From: Thiobacillus sp.
Lineage (GTDB): Bacteria > Pseudomonadota > Gammaproteobacteria > Burkholderiales > Thiobacillaceae
Direction of reading: 5' to 3'
DNA: 57,088 nucleotides
NCBI GenBank assembly: GCA_024709685.1
Contig: JANJWF010000028.1
Location: 1 to 57,088 of the forward strand
Shown: in pieces, positions 17,745 through 29,370 of the stretch
Position numbering within the stretch: position 1 is the first letter of the stretch
Layout of the letters: every line of letters begins with the position of its first letter
The notes under the pieces: generated by a model
What the model saw: only the letters and a program-made list of their open reading frames with translations
What the model was told of the DNA's origin: nothing
The model's database searches: none
Made by a program: the position numbers and the translations under genes

Positions 17745-18317
17745 ATGGAATACTTATCGCTGTTCAGAATGCCTACCCCGATGAAAATCACGGGGCGTTC
17801 TTCAAGCATCACGAATGCTTTCATCAATTCGATAATTCCTGTCGTGCCTCCCAGCGCAGAAGAGGTCAAACGTGCCTTGGAAATACTCGGAATGACCCCC
17901 GAAACATTTCAGTGCGCATACTGTGGCAGCGTTGCGTCGGAATGGGATCACCTCCGCCCACTCGTCAAAGACAAAAAACCAACTGGGTACATCTCGGAAA
18001 TCCACAATCTCGTGCCATCCTGCGGAAAGTGCAATCAGTCAAAGGGCAACAAGGAATGGAAAACCTGGATGCTCAGCACCGCGAAACTATCCCCAACAGC
18101 ACGCGGCATCAATGACATCGATGAACGAGTCACACGACTTGAGGCTTACGAGAAATCAAAGGCTCCAACGAAAATGGACTTTGCAGCCATCATTGGGTCC
18201 GATGTTTGGGCGCAGCACCAAAACAATCTTGAGCGGGTGCAGTCCCTCATGCGTGAATCTCAGGAGCTTGCTGCAAAGATCAATGCCGGGGTCGCAAGTG
18301 CATACAAAGCACTCTAA
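17745..18317 (+). CDS. HNH endonuclease (cassette gene)
   Basis: 190 residues. The HNH zinc-binding nuclease core is CAYCGS followed by EWDHLRPL (catalytic His), NLVPSCGKCNQSKGN and KEW, at about residues 68-113. The C-terminal third is helical. HNH proteins of this kind cut DNA; in cassettes they are often stand-alone and of unknown biological role, with defence a possibility. It uses A/T-richer codons than the flanking chromosome. ATG 17745 is chosen; ATG 17769 is possible. Confidence 0.82.
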   Translation: MEYLSLFRMPTPMKITGRSSSITNAFINSIIPVVPPSAEEVKRALEILGMTPETFQCAYCGSVASEWDHLRPLVKDKKPTGYISEIHNLVPSCGKCNQSKGNKEWKTWMLSTAKLSPTARGINDIDERVTRLEAYEKSKAPTKMDFAAIIGSDVWAQHQNNLERVQSLMRESQELAAKINAGVASAYKAL

Positions 18318-18400
18318 CCCCGGCGCTCAACCTCGCTCCCTTCGGTCGCTGGGTGCTGCGCGATAGCAGCGGGGCGGTGGCCGACTCTACATGATGCGTC
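18312..18400 (+). other. attC-like recombination site 2 (degenerate)
   Basis: CTCTAACC at the HNH stop codon serves as R'' and ACATGATGC near 18390 as a decayed R'. Between them is CCTCGCTCCCTTCGGTCGCT and GCTGCGCGATAGCAGCGG, which resemble the variable part of the better-preserved site at 19430. The position directly after a stop codon supports the call. Confidence 0.5.
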
Positions 18401-18424
18401 TTACATTGCCAATAGGAGTTCCCG

Positions 18425-19435
18425 GTGAGTCAAATCAGTATCAGGACCGAAAATCAGCTTAACCCGGTTGGCGATGAGGTATCTGCACTTATCGCTGTCG
18501 CTCGGCCAATTCTTCAAGGTCTGTTATTTGCACTGAAGCAAGAAGTAGTCGCAGAGGTCGGCGGGTTCGAGAACGTGAAGCTCATGATGCTTCCTCGAAT
18601 GTACCGCGCAGGTGATGGTGATATTGGCATTTGCTTTGAGTACGCAGTTCATGATGCAGTAAGGCGCGGTGACCAAACCGTACTTGAAAAAGTAAATGAC
18701 GGAATGAGGAGGCACTGCAAGGTAAAGGGAAGTGACACCGCTTCAATTCTGTTTGGCGCCGAGAAGAACGGAGCGCTGCGTCTTATTGACACCGCAAAAG
18801 ATCTCTTGACTGATGACTCACGGTTACTGACCGGCGCGCAAGCTCAACCAATCAAGCTGCGGCGCTACATCAATATGTTGGCTGCCGCGTTTCGTCGCCC
18901 AACAACTCGTCTTTGGTTACCCGCAAGCATCAGTGGCGCATGGAAGGCCGATCTGTTTCTCGGAATGAAGGACACAGATCGTTGGGTCGGAACGACTGTC
19001 AAGATCAATCCAGCGCAGTTGGAAGGGGCAACCGGAATCCGAGTGGGCATTGTTCCGTCACGCCAAGGCAAAAGCGACAAGATCACCTTCGATCATGCGA
19101 AGAATCTGGTTGTTTGTCCGCTTCCCTACGATGCTGCGTTTATGGAAGTCTTTTACTCCGCTTGGGTCATCGTCCAGCAATTCATTGCTGCTGATGCGCA
19201 AGTGCCGAAAGAGGCCTCACTTCCGACAACAGCCCAACGAATGGTGGCGAAACTTCTTGCTGAACGTCGGGCGTTTCCAATAATCGATGTAATTGAGGCT
19301 CTTGGCCCTATTGCCCAACCCGAGCTTCTAGAGACGGTAGCGCAAGATCGGCCAGCTGAGCCGAGTCGCGAAGAAAGCGCAACCGTCGAGACATTGATCG
19401 CTCCCGTTTCGCGGTATGTCAACACAGACGCATAA
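18425..19435 (+). CDS. Unknown 336-residue cassette protein
   Basis: GTG start with AGGAG 7 nt upstream. I do not recognise the family. The N-terminal third is helical with acidic and hydrophobic residues (GFENVKLMMLPRMYRAGDGD). The centre has KADLFLGMKDTDRWVGTTVK, which loosely recalls the D-(x)n-xxK pattern of restriction-type nucleases, and the end is a flexible Glu/Ala-rich tail. No membrane segments or signal peptide. It lies between two attC-like sites, so it is a mobile cassette gene; codon use is less GC-biased than that of its chromosomal neighbours. Confidence 0.75.
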   Translation: MSQISIRTENQLNPVGDEVSALIAVARPILQGLLFALKQEVVAEVGGFENVKLMMLPRMYRAGDGDIGICFEYAVHDAVRRGDQTVLEKVNDGMRRHCKVKGSDTASILFGAEKNGALRLIDTAKDLLTDDSRLLTGAQAQPIKLRRYINMLAAAFRRPTTRLWLPASISGAWKADLFLGMKDTDRWVGTTVKINPAQLEGATGIRVGIVPSRQGKSDKITFDHAKNLVVCPLPYDAAFMEVFYSAWVIVQQFIAADAQVPKEASLPTTAQRMVAKLLAERRAFPIIDVIEALGPIAQPELLETVAQDRPAEPSREESATVETLIAPVSRYVNTDA

Positions 19436-19498
19436 CCCTGCGGTCCACCAGACGCTGCGCGATAAAGCCGCGCAGCGCCGGTGACCTCCACGTTGGGC
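19430..19498 (+). other. attC recombination site 3 (well preserved)
   Basis: R'' is CATAACCC over the preceding stop and R' is ACGTTGGGC (cut between G19492 and T19493). Between them CACCAGACGCTGCGCG and CGCGCAGCGCCGGTG form a nearly perfect stem around ATAAAGC, flanked by GGTC/GACC. This is a textbook attC hairpin and the strongest evidence for an integron cassette array. Confidence 0.85.
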
Positions 19499-19507
19499 GT
19501 CTTAAGC

Positions 19508-20122
19508 ATGGTCACTTGGAAAGCTAAGGTTCCGGGGTGTTTCGCTGGTATGACAGCGCCGTTCGGTGGGCATCCGTGTGATCGAAAGCGCGCCGAACAG
19601 ATGCTCCGTCTTGCACTCCGCGAGGGCGCGACATTCGAGGCCGTAATCCGTGAGGCGAAGCGGTGGCTGAAGCAGCAGGGCGTTACAAGAGAGTCGATTG
19701 AAGAGCAAGTTCAGCGAATCAAGCAGTTTCAGCCCAACCCATTTCCTAAACGCAAACTTGGTTCCGCCTGGCTGGTGACATGGGAGGGAACGTCTCCTCC
19801 TAAACGGCAGCGCGACCGCGTCGCCTCGATCTTGGGTTATCGAACTTCTAGCAGTCGTGTACTGGAATATGTAGAGCAACTGTACATTGATCGCTTGTAC
19901 TCCCTGCACGAGAAAATTTCCTACGCTCGACACAGAGCCGATAACCCGTACCCTGCCGAGTACACGAGAGTCAATGGCGTTGAGTGGGCCGGCCGAATCA
20001 CCTGTGGCCACAATCCATTTCTCCTGGCACGTCCAGTCAAGAACCTAGCATTGCACCAAGAGGCCGACGGTGAGGGGGTTCTCACTTGGGATGAAATTCC
20101 CGTTCCGCACTCTTTGCCATAA
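19508..20122 (+). CDS. Unknown 204-residue protein (last cassette)
   Basis: I do not recognise this protein. It starts 15 nt after the attC cut site. The sequence is basic, with a helical centre (MLRLALREGATFEAVIREAK), a stretch KRKLGSAWLVTWEGTSPPKR, and YIDRLYSLHEKISYARHRAD; it looks soluble. The tail contains TRVNGVEWAGRITCGHNPFL. No attC follows, so the cassette's right end has been lost or replaced by the decayed sequence downstream. Its short distance to attC 3 and low GC support foreign origin. Confidence 0.65.
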   Translation: MVTWKAKVPGCFAGMTAPFGGHPCDRKRAEQMLRLALREGATFEAVIREAKRWLKQQGVTRESIEEQVQRIKQFQPNPFPKRKLGSAWLVTWEGTSPPKRQRDRVASILGYRTSSSRVLEYVEQLYIDRLYSLHEKISYARHRADNPYPAEYTRVNGVEWAGRITCGHNPFLLARPVKNLALHQEADGEGVLTWDEIPVPHSLP

Positions 20123-20473
20123 ATCCCAAGACGCCCATCCCCTCGGTCAACCTGACCGCCCGCAAGGGCTTCCCCAGACCACAAGCTCCAATCTGGATTC
20201 TTATCTTTTCTTCCCTGATCTGATTCGTCATCCGCTGCGGCGTCGTGCGAGAAGGTGCGATGTACAGTTCCTTTTCGTTGCTGGTTCCCATAGAGGCTTC
20301 TTCGGCCGTTCAGGCCGCTTCGGTATGTAATCTGAAATCCTCGCCATATTTCAGCACCGCCCAGGCCAGCCGCGCAATGCCTATTGAGCCATCCAAGCCT
20401 TCTAACATTGCGTATATTGAATCGCCCCAATAGCAAGAAACCAGATCGATAGTTCTGGCTGTTCGGAATTACG
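20123..20473 (+). other. Decayed non-coding stretch right of the cassettes
   Basis: No intact gene is visible. Short frames occur on both strands but none has a family-like composition or a ribosome site. Base composition is mixed and the sequence looks like degraded mobile DNA leading into the GNAT fragment. Confidence 0.5.
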
Positions 20474-20611
20474 TGCTACAAGACCACCCTCTCGTCTAAC
20501 CTCAAGCGGGAGCGCGCCCACGCATTCTACGAATCGGTCGGCTTTGAACGGCACGGCTACAGCTTTAGAATCACGCCCCCTACTCCGCATCCAGCCGGCT
20601 CGGCCGAGTGA
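20474..20611 (+). pseudogene. C-terminal fragment of a GNAT acetyltransferase
   Basis: A 45-codon open stretch reads YKTTLSSNLKRERAHAFYES then VGFERHGYSF, the typical last motif of a GCN5-related N-acetyltransferase, and ends at TGA 20609-20611. The acetyl-CoA-binding motif and the rest of the enzyme are absent upstream, so this is a remnant. It probably reached the site with, or was cut by, the mobile DNA on its left. Confidence 0.7.
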
Positions 20612-20656
20612 CCCGCGCCGGCTGAAGCGGAACGTCAACAAAGCAAAGGAATCAGC

Positions 20657-20995
20657 ATGAGCAACCTGCCTCCATGCCCGCAATGCGGCTCGGAATTCAC
20701 CTACGAGGACGGCAACCAGTACGTCTGCCCGGAATGCGCGCATGAATGGGTGCAAGGTGAGGCCACCGAGAGTGCCGAGCGGCACGTGGTGCGCGACGCC
20801 CACGGCAACGAACTGCACGACGGCGACAGCGTCACCGTGATCAAGGACCTGAAGGTCAAGGGTTCGTCGCTGGTGGTCAAGGTCGGCACCCGGGTGAAGA
20901 ACATCCGCCTGGTCGACGGCGACCACGATATCGACTGCAAGATCGACGGCGTCGGCGCGATGGGGCTGAAGTCGGAGTTCGTGAAGAAAGCGTAA
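20657..20995 (+). CDS. yjdM: PhnA/YjdM zinc-ribbon protein
   Basis: 112 residues. An N-terminal zinc ribbon (CPQCGSEF and VCPECAHEW) is followed by the conserved [20 protein letters not shown] and [20 protein letters not shown], matching the PhnA/YjdM family end to end. The family is widespread; its precise role is unsettled despite the old phosphonate name. AAAGGAA lies upstream of ATG 20657. It is probably resident rather than part of the cassettes. Confidence 0.93.
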   Translation: MSNLPPCPQCGSEFTYEDGNQYVCPECAHEWVQGEATESAERHVVRDAHGNELHDGDSVTVIKDLKVKGSSLVVKVGTRVKNIRLVDGDHDIDCKIDGVGAMGLKSEFVKKA

Positions 20996-21029
20996 TCGAT
21001 CGCCGCCGACCGCCGCCGGACGCGTACCG

Positions 21030-22043
21030 CTACGACCATTCCCCCGGCTGCGGCGAGAAGCTGTCCAGTACCCGCAGGTAGCTTGAGCGGGCCATGGCGG
21101 ACGGATCGGACAGGTTCTTCTGGCTCATGCTGCCCTTGAGCTGGGCAACCGACTCGTATTCACGCTCGCTCATCCAACGTTCCATGTCGTGCAGGATCTG
21201 CGTCAGTCTGCCCGGCCCGTGCGCCAACAGGCACGACGCCAAGTGCACCACGTCGGCCCCGACCAGCAGCAGCTTCAGGGCCTCCGCGTGGCTGTGGACG
21301 CCGCCGGTGGCAGCGAGGGTCAGACGGGTGCGTCCGTGCAGGATGGAGAGCCAGCGTATCCTCAATAGCGCCTCGTCTGCAGTCGAAAGGTGCAGGCGGT
21401 CCACCACGCACAGCTTGTCCAGGTCGATGTCGGGCTGATAGAAGCGGTTGAACAGGGCGACGCCCCGCGCGCCTGCCCGTTCCAGCTTGGCAACGAAATT
21501 CGGCAGCGAGGAGAAGAGCGGCGACAGCTTCATGACGATGGGCAGGCTCACCACCTTGCGCAATTCGCCCAGCAGGCTGAGGTAGCGCGCCTCCACCACC
21601 TCACCTGCCTCGTGCATGTCGCCCGCGACATGATAGACGTTGAGTTCCAGCGCGTCGGCGCCGGCCTGCTGCAGCGCACGTCCGAGTTCCACCCAGCCGG
21701 TCAGGGAGACACCGTTGAGGCTCGCCACGACCGGGATGTCCAGGCGCGACTTCAGGCACCTCAGGTGATCGAGGTAGCGCTCGAGACCGTTGTGGAAATC
21801 CCCCTGGCAGGGCAGGAAACCCTGCGCCTCGCTGTGTCCGATGCCAGCCTGGACCAGGAAGCGCTCCATCATCGCGTCTTCCGCATGCAGCTCCTCCTCG
21901 AACAGCGAGTACATCACCAGCGCGGCAGCGCCGGCGTCCTCCAGCCGCAGCGCGGTGTCGAGATTGCGGCTCAGCGGCGAGGCGGAGGGAACCAGCGGGT
22001 TCTTCAGCTTGAGGCCGAGGTAGTCGGTGGAGAGGTCGATCAT
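21030..22043 (-). CDS. Dihydroorotate dehydrogenase-like flavoprotein
   Basis: 337 residues of the DHOD-type TIM barrel: IDLSTDYLGLKLKNPLVPSA at the start, ADALELNVYHVAGD and VVSLPIVMKLSPLF in the middle, and ATGGVHSHAEALKLLLVGAD with the FMN phosphate site. Proteins of this branch commonly sit next to pyruvate:ferredoxin oxidoreductase rather than pyrimidine genes, and their substrate is not established. Start ATG 22043 is 1 nt beyond the nifJ stop, so it is translationally coupled to nifJ and is the last gene of the long minus-strand string. Confidence 0.87.
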   Translation of the reverse strand: MIDLSTDYLGLKLKNPLVPSASPLSRNLDTALRLEDAGAAALVMYSLFEEELHAEDAMMERFLVQAGIGHSEAQGFLPCQGDFHNGLERYLDHLRCLKSRLDIPVVASLNGVSLTGWVELGRALQQAGADALELNVYHVAGDMHEAGEVVEARYLSLLGELRKVVSLPIVMKLSPLFSSLPNFVAKLERAGARGVALFNRFYQPDIDLDKLCVVDRLHLSTADEALLRIRWLSILHGRTRLTLAATGGVHSHAEALKLLLVGADVVHLASCLLAHGPGRLTQILHDMERWMSEREYESVAQLKGSMSQKNLSDPSAMARSSYLRVLDSFSPQPGEWS

Positions 22044-22044
22044 G

Positions 22045-25698
<3,654 letters not shown>

Positions 25699-26005
25699 GG
25701 GGGCTCCCGGGATGCGTCCGCTTCCTATTCTAGCCGCGCATCGCGCCGGAAACAGCCCAACCGGCAATCCTCATGGCGCTGCCGTCAAAAGCTTTGCAGC
25801 CTCCTCTACGCTCAAATCGTCCAACTTCACCGGAGACCCGCCTGTCGCCCGTTGCGGTGGCGACCGCGACGCGCAGAGCGCTCGCGATGGCGTGGGGCTG
25901 GAGCCTGATGGCCGGGATCGTGTTCTGGCCGTCGAGGGCGAGGACGGTAGTGCTGCTGAAGGTAGCCGGAAAGCCGCAGCGTGCGGCCATCCGGCGAAGG
26001 CTGTC
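25699..26005. other. Gap between cysG and nifJ without a supported gene
   Basis: 307 bp on the path of the minus-strand operon. Short frames here are Ala/Arg/Ser-rich and match nothing I know. No strong terminator hairpin with a U-tract is visible, so read-through from cysG into nifJ remains possible. It may hold the nifJ promoter or remnants of a lost gene. Confidence 0.5.
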
Positions 26006-27442
26006 TCAGCCCAGGTGGTTCGGGGCCTCCAACGGGGTGCGCGGCTGCCCGCTGTCCAAACCCGGCTGGTACCAGCCCAGCTTCTCGCGCAGTTTGACGA
26101 CATTGCCGACGATGATGAGGGTGGGCGCCTTGAGCCCGGCTTCTTCCGCCAGCGTGGGCAGCGTGGTGAGGTCGCCGGTGATGACGCGCTGGGTCGGCAG
26201 GGTGCCGTGCTGAATGATGGCCGCCGGCGTACCGGCAGTCAGGCCGTGCTTGATCAGCGCCTCGCACAGGAGCGGCAGCCCCTTCAGACCCATGTAGATG
26301 ACGATGGTCTGGTCTTTTTGCGCGATGCCTTCCCAGTTCATGTTGAAGGTGTTTTCCTTCAGGTGGCCGGTGACGAAGACGACCGACTGCGCGTAATCGC
26401 GATGGGTGAGCGGGATGCCCGCGTAGGACGCCACGCCGGCGGCGGCAGTGATGCCGGGCACCACCTGGAACGACACCCCGTGCTCGACCAGGGTCTCGAT
26501 CTCCTCACCGCCGCGGCCGAAGATGAAGGGGTCACCGCCCTTGAGGCGCAGCGTACGCTTGCCTTCCTTGGCCAGCCGCACCAGCATGAGGTTGATTTCC
26601 TCCTGCGGCACGGCGTGGTCGTCGCGCTCCTTGCCGACGTAGACGCGCTCGGCATCGCGCCGGCACATGTCGAGAATCGGCTGCGAAACAAGGCGGTCGT
26701 AGACGATGACATCGGCCTGCTGCATCAGGCGCAAGGCACGGAAGGTCAGCAGGTCCGGGTTGCCCGGCCCGGCACCCACGAGGTACACCTCGCCGCGAGC
26801 GAGATCGTGCGCGGCGCGATCACGGATCATGTCATCGAGCAGCCTCTCAGCCTCGACATCGCGGCCTGAAAACACCATCTCGGCGACCGGCGAAAGGAAC
26901 ACTTTTTCCCAGAACGCGCGGCGCTGTTCCGGCTTGATCGCCTCACGCACGCGATCCTTGTAGCGCGAAGCGAGCGCCGAGAGGCGGCCGTAGGCGGTGG
27001 GGACCAGGGTTTCCAGACGGGCGCGCAGCATGCGCGCGAGTACCGGCGATTCGCCCCCGCTGGACACCGCCACCATGATCGGCGAACGGTCGATGATCGA
27101 CGGCAGGATGAAGCTGCACAGCGCCGGCTTGTCGGCCACATTGACGGGAATATGGCGTGCGCGCGCTGCATCGGCGACACGTTTGGCGACGGCGGCATCT
27201 TCCTCGACCACGATCACTGCGTCCTTGCCATCGAGCAATTCGGAGGTGAACGCATCCGCCACCCGCGTCAAATGATCGGCGTGCGGCAGTTGGGCGAAGC
27301 CTGCATGCAGGTCGGGTGCAGCGACATCGACATGTGCACCGGCGCGCAGCAGCAGTTCCGCCTTGCGGGCGGCGGTCTCGGAGCCGCCCACCAGCAGGCA
27401 GTGGCGGTCGCGCAGGTCGAGAAAAATAGGCAGGTAGTTCAT
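26006..27442 (-). CDS. cysG: Siroheme synthase
   Basis: 478 residues, a full trifunctional CysG. The N-terminal dehydrogenase/ferrochelatase half starts MNYLPIFLDLRDRHCLLVGG with its NAD-binding glycine motif and SSGGESPVLARMLRARLE; the C-terminal uroporphyrinogen III methyltransferase half has YLVGAGPGNPDLLT, RLKGGDPFIFGRGGEE and VVPGITAAAGVASYAGIP. It makes siroheme, the DsrAB cofactor, which explains its place directly after dsrR (4 bp gap). Confidence 0.96.
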   Translation of the reverse strand: MNYLPIFLDLRDRHCLLVGGSETAARKAELLLRAGAHVDVAAPDLHAGFAQLPHADHLTRVADAFTSELLDGKDAVIVVEEDAAVAKRVADAARARHIPVNVADKPALCSFILPSIIDRSPIMVAVSSGGESPVLARMLRARLETLVPTAYGRLSALASRYKDRVREAIKPEQRRAFWEKVFLSPVAEMVFSGRDVEAERLLDDMIRDRAAHDLARGEVYLVGAGPGNPDLLTFRALRLMQQADVIVYDRLVSQPILDMCRRDAERVYVGKERDDHAVPQEEINLMLVRLAKEGKRTLRLKGGDPFIFGRGGEEIETLVEHGVSFQVVPGITAAAGVASYAGIPLTHRDYAQSVVFVTGHLKENTFNMNWEGIAQKDQTIVIYMGLKGLPLLCEALIKHGLTAGTPAAIIQHGTLPTQRVITGDLTTLPTLAEEAGLKAPTLIIVGNVVKLREKLGWYQPGLDSGQPRTPLEAPNHLG

Positions 27443-27446
27443 GGGT

Positions 27447-27773
27447 TCACTCGGCAGGCGTGGCGTCGGCTTCGGGTTCAGGTTCGGCGGAATACGGCGG
27501 GATGAAAATGAAGCGCATGTCGCCCGGGCTCATCTCGACGAAGTCGATCGTCACCCCCTGCAGGTAAGGGGTGCTCTGCGGCGCAATCAGCAGCTGGACA
27601 CCGTTGACGATGAGGTGTTCGTCGGCCTCGCGCTCGGTATCGAAGCCCATGCCGTAGTTCACGTTGCCGTCGTCTTCCTGATAGGCGGCCACGCGCAGGA
27701 TCATCTCGTATACGTCGGGATTGTTGTTGGCCGCGCGAATCTGCGCCGCGGCGGCGTCGGTGATCTTGATCAT
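27447..27773 (-). CDS. dsrR: DsrR, cysteine-free A-type scaffold-like protein
   Basis: 108 residues resembling IscA/HesB A-type iron-sulfur carriers (MIKITDAAAAQIRAA, GVTIDFVEM) but with no cysteine at all, so it cannot hold a cluster in the usual way. This is the known property of DsrR in purple sulfur bacteria, where it affects expression of dsr genes. The tail is Pro/Glu-rich. It lies between dsrN and cysG as in other oxidative dsr clusters. Confidence 0.88.
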   Translation of the reverse strand: MIKITDAAAAQIRAANNNPDVYEMILRVAAYQEDDGNVNYGMGFDTEREADEHLIVNGVQLLIAPQSTPYLQGVTIDFVEMSPGDMRFIFIPPYSAEPEPEADATPAE

Positions 27774-27793
27774 GGCGAGTCCTTAATGTCGGT

Positions 27794-29161
27794 TCAAGCG
27801 GCAGCGCGCTTGCGCGCACGTACCTGGTTCAGAAACGGGGTGATCCACCCATGCTCCCCTGCCCCTCGGCGATGCATATAGCCGGCAAGCAGGTTATAGC
27901 GCTGGTAGCCATCGTGTACGCCGTCGATGCCGTGACCGCGCGTCACCCCGTAAGCGAATATGGAGTCGGCTGGCAGGTTTTCCAAGCTTGAATAGTGAAA
28001 TTCATGCGCCGGAATGCTGGCGGTTTCCTGCCAGCGGTCGTCGCCGGTCGGCTGCAGTCTGGCGTAGCCGCGCCCGACCGGCCGGGCGTGCATCACCGTG
28101 TCACCCGGCACCACGCCGACCATCTCGCGCGTCTGGCCCTGCCAACTCAGACTCCTCGACAAATACATCAGCCCGCCGCACTCGGCGTAAGTGGGCAAGC
28201 CGGCCTCGATGGCCTGACGGAGGCCGCTGCGCAACGACTGGTTGGCTTCGAGTTCTGCCATGAACACCTCGGGGAAACCACCACCGATGATCAGGCCGTC
28301 GAGCTCGGGCAGCGTCGGAGCGTGCAGGGTGTCCACTTCGACCAGTTCAACATCGGCGGCACGCAGGGCGTCGAGATCTTCACTGTAATAAAAACCGAAA
28401 GCCGGATCGTGGGCGATGCCGATCCGCACGCGTTCGGTCGGGGCTGGCGGCTCGACCGGCGCTACGGTGCGCAGGGCCGGGGCGCTGTCGCCGATGGCCA
28501 GCAGGCGGTCGAGATCGACCTGCGCCGCCACCCGCTCGCCCACGTGGCGGATGCGCGCCAATGCGGCGTCCTGTTCGTTGGCCGGCACCAGCCCGAGGTG
28601 GCGCTCGGCGATCTGCATGGCGGGGTCGTGTTGCACCGCTCCGATCACCTCGACCTCGGTGTAATGTTCGATCACCGCACGCAGCTTGGACTCGTGACGA
28701 CTGCCGCCAAGGTTGTTGAGGATGACGCCGGCGATGCGGATGTCGGGGTCGAACGCCTGGTAGCCGAGGATCAGCGGTGCGACGCCGCGGGTCATGCCGC
28801 GCGCGTCGATCACCAGCACCACCGGTGCACCGAGCAGTTTGGCGAGCGCCGCGTTGCTGTTGCTACCGTCGAGATCGAGGCCGTCATACAGGCCCTTGTT
28901 TCCTTCGATCAGGCTGATGCGTGCGCCGGCCGCGCGACGCGCAAACTGCTGCTCGATCTCGTGCTGCCGCATCATGTGGAAGTCGAGGTTGTAGCAGGGC
29001 CGCCGCGCCGCCATGCCGAGCCACAGCGGGTCGATATAATCGGGACCCTTCTTGAACGGCTGCACCGCATGTCCCCGCGCGTCCAGGGCGGCGCACAGGC
29101 CGAGCGTGAGCGTGGTCTTGCCGGACGATTTATGCGCGGCAGAAATGAAGACGCGGGGCAT
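27794..29161 (-). CDS. dsrN: DsrN, siroheme amidase (CobB/cobyrinate a,c-diamide synthase-like)
   Basis: 455 residues. The N-terminal dethiobiotin-synthase-like P-loop domain has SAAHKSSGKTTLTLGL and FKKGPDYIDPLWLG; the C-terminal glutamine amidotransferase domain has YAECGGLMYLSRSL with the nucleophile Cys and ends near HGIDGVHDGYQRYN. It is thought to amidate siroheme to the form used by oxidative DsrAB. The start is ambiguous: ATG 29161 (MPRVFISA) fits the family, while ATG 29173 adds four codons (MKDR) that come from a palindromic repeat. Confidence 0.92.
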   Translation of the reverse strand: MPRVFISAAHKSSGKTTLTLGLCAALDARGHAVQPFKKGPDYIDPLWLGMAARRPCYNLDFHMMRQHEIEQQFARRAAGARISLIEGNKGLYDGLDLDGSNSNAALAKLLGAPVVLVIDARGMTRGVAPLILGYQAFDPDIRIAGVILNNLGGSRHESKLRAVIEHYTEVEVIGAVQHDPAMQIAERHLGLVPANEQDAALARIRHVGERVAAQVDLDRLLAIGDSAPALRTVAPVEPPAPTERVRIGIAHDPAFGFYYSEDLDALRAADVELVEVDTLHAPTLPELDGLIIGGGFPEVFMAELEANQSLRSGLRQAIEAGLPTYAECGGLMYLSRSLSWQGQTREMVGVVPGDTVMHARPVGRGYARLQPTGDDRWQETASIPAHEFHYSSLENLPADSIFAYGVTRGHGIDGVHDGYQRYNLLAGYMHRRGAGEHGWITPFLNQVRARKRAAA

Positions 29162-29275
29162 ACGATCTTTCATGAGGCGTCAGCCTCATAGAAAGTCGGA
29201 GTCCTCTTGTAGTAGGGCATACGATCTTTCATGAGGCTTTAGGCCTCGTGGGCAATCGGAGTGCTCTTGTAGGGC
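29156..29275 (-). repeat. Two tandem palindromic repeats overlapping the dsrN start
   Basis: Two units of 59 bp begin GGGCATACGATCTTTCATGA at 29156 and 29215. Each folds as a hairpin: unit 1 ATGAGGC-GTCA-GCCTCAT closed by CTTTC/GAAAG, unit 2 CATGAGGC-TTTA-GGCCTCGTG. Both end TCGGAGT(C/G)CTCTTGTAG. A partial third start (GGGCATGCG) follows at 29272. The dsrN start codon and probable ribosome site lie in unit 1. Confidence 0.85.
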
Positions 29276-29337
29276 ATGCGAGCCCCGCGCCTGGAAGAAT
29301 CGTTCAAAGTAACTGGCGCGTTCATGCCGGGCGATCC

Positions 29338-29361
29338 CCCGCCAGGCAGTCGCCTGGCGGG
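29338..29361 (-). promoter_or_regulatory. Intercistronic hairpin after dsrP
   Basis: CCCGCCAGGC-AGTC-GCCTGGCGGG is a perfect 10-bp stem 9 nt after the dsrP stop, without a U-tract. It probably protects the upstream mRNA or lowers read-through into dsrN rather than ending transcription. Confidence 0.75.
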
Positions 29362-29370
29362 CTCATGCGA

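Noticed and set aside
19921-20436. 171-codon minus-strand frame over the last cassette and the decayed region
   Set aside because: It overlaps the cassette gene and has no recognisable domain. A transposase origin was considered but no motif supports it.
25730-25990. 86-codon minus-strand frame between nifJ and cysG
   Set aside because: No family resemblance, no ribosome site and a biased composition; kept as a gap.
27794-29173. dsrN as a true cobalamin-pathway cobB gene
   Set aside because: Its position between dsrP and dsrR and the lack of other cobalamin genes favour DsrN.
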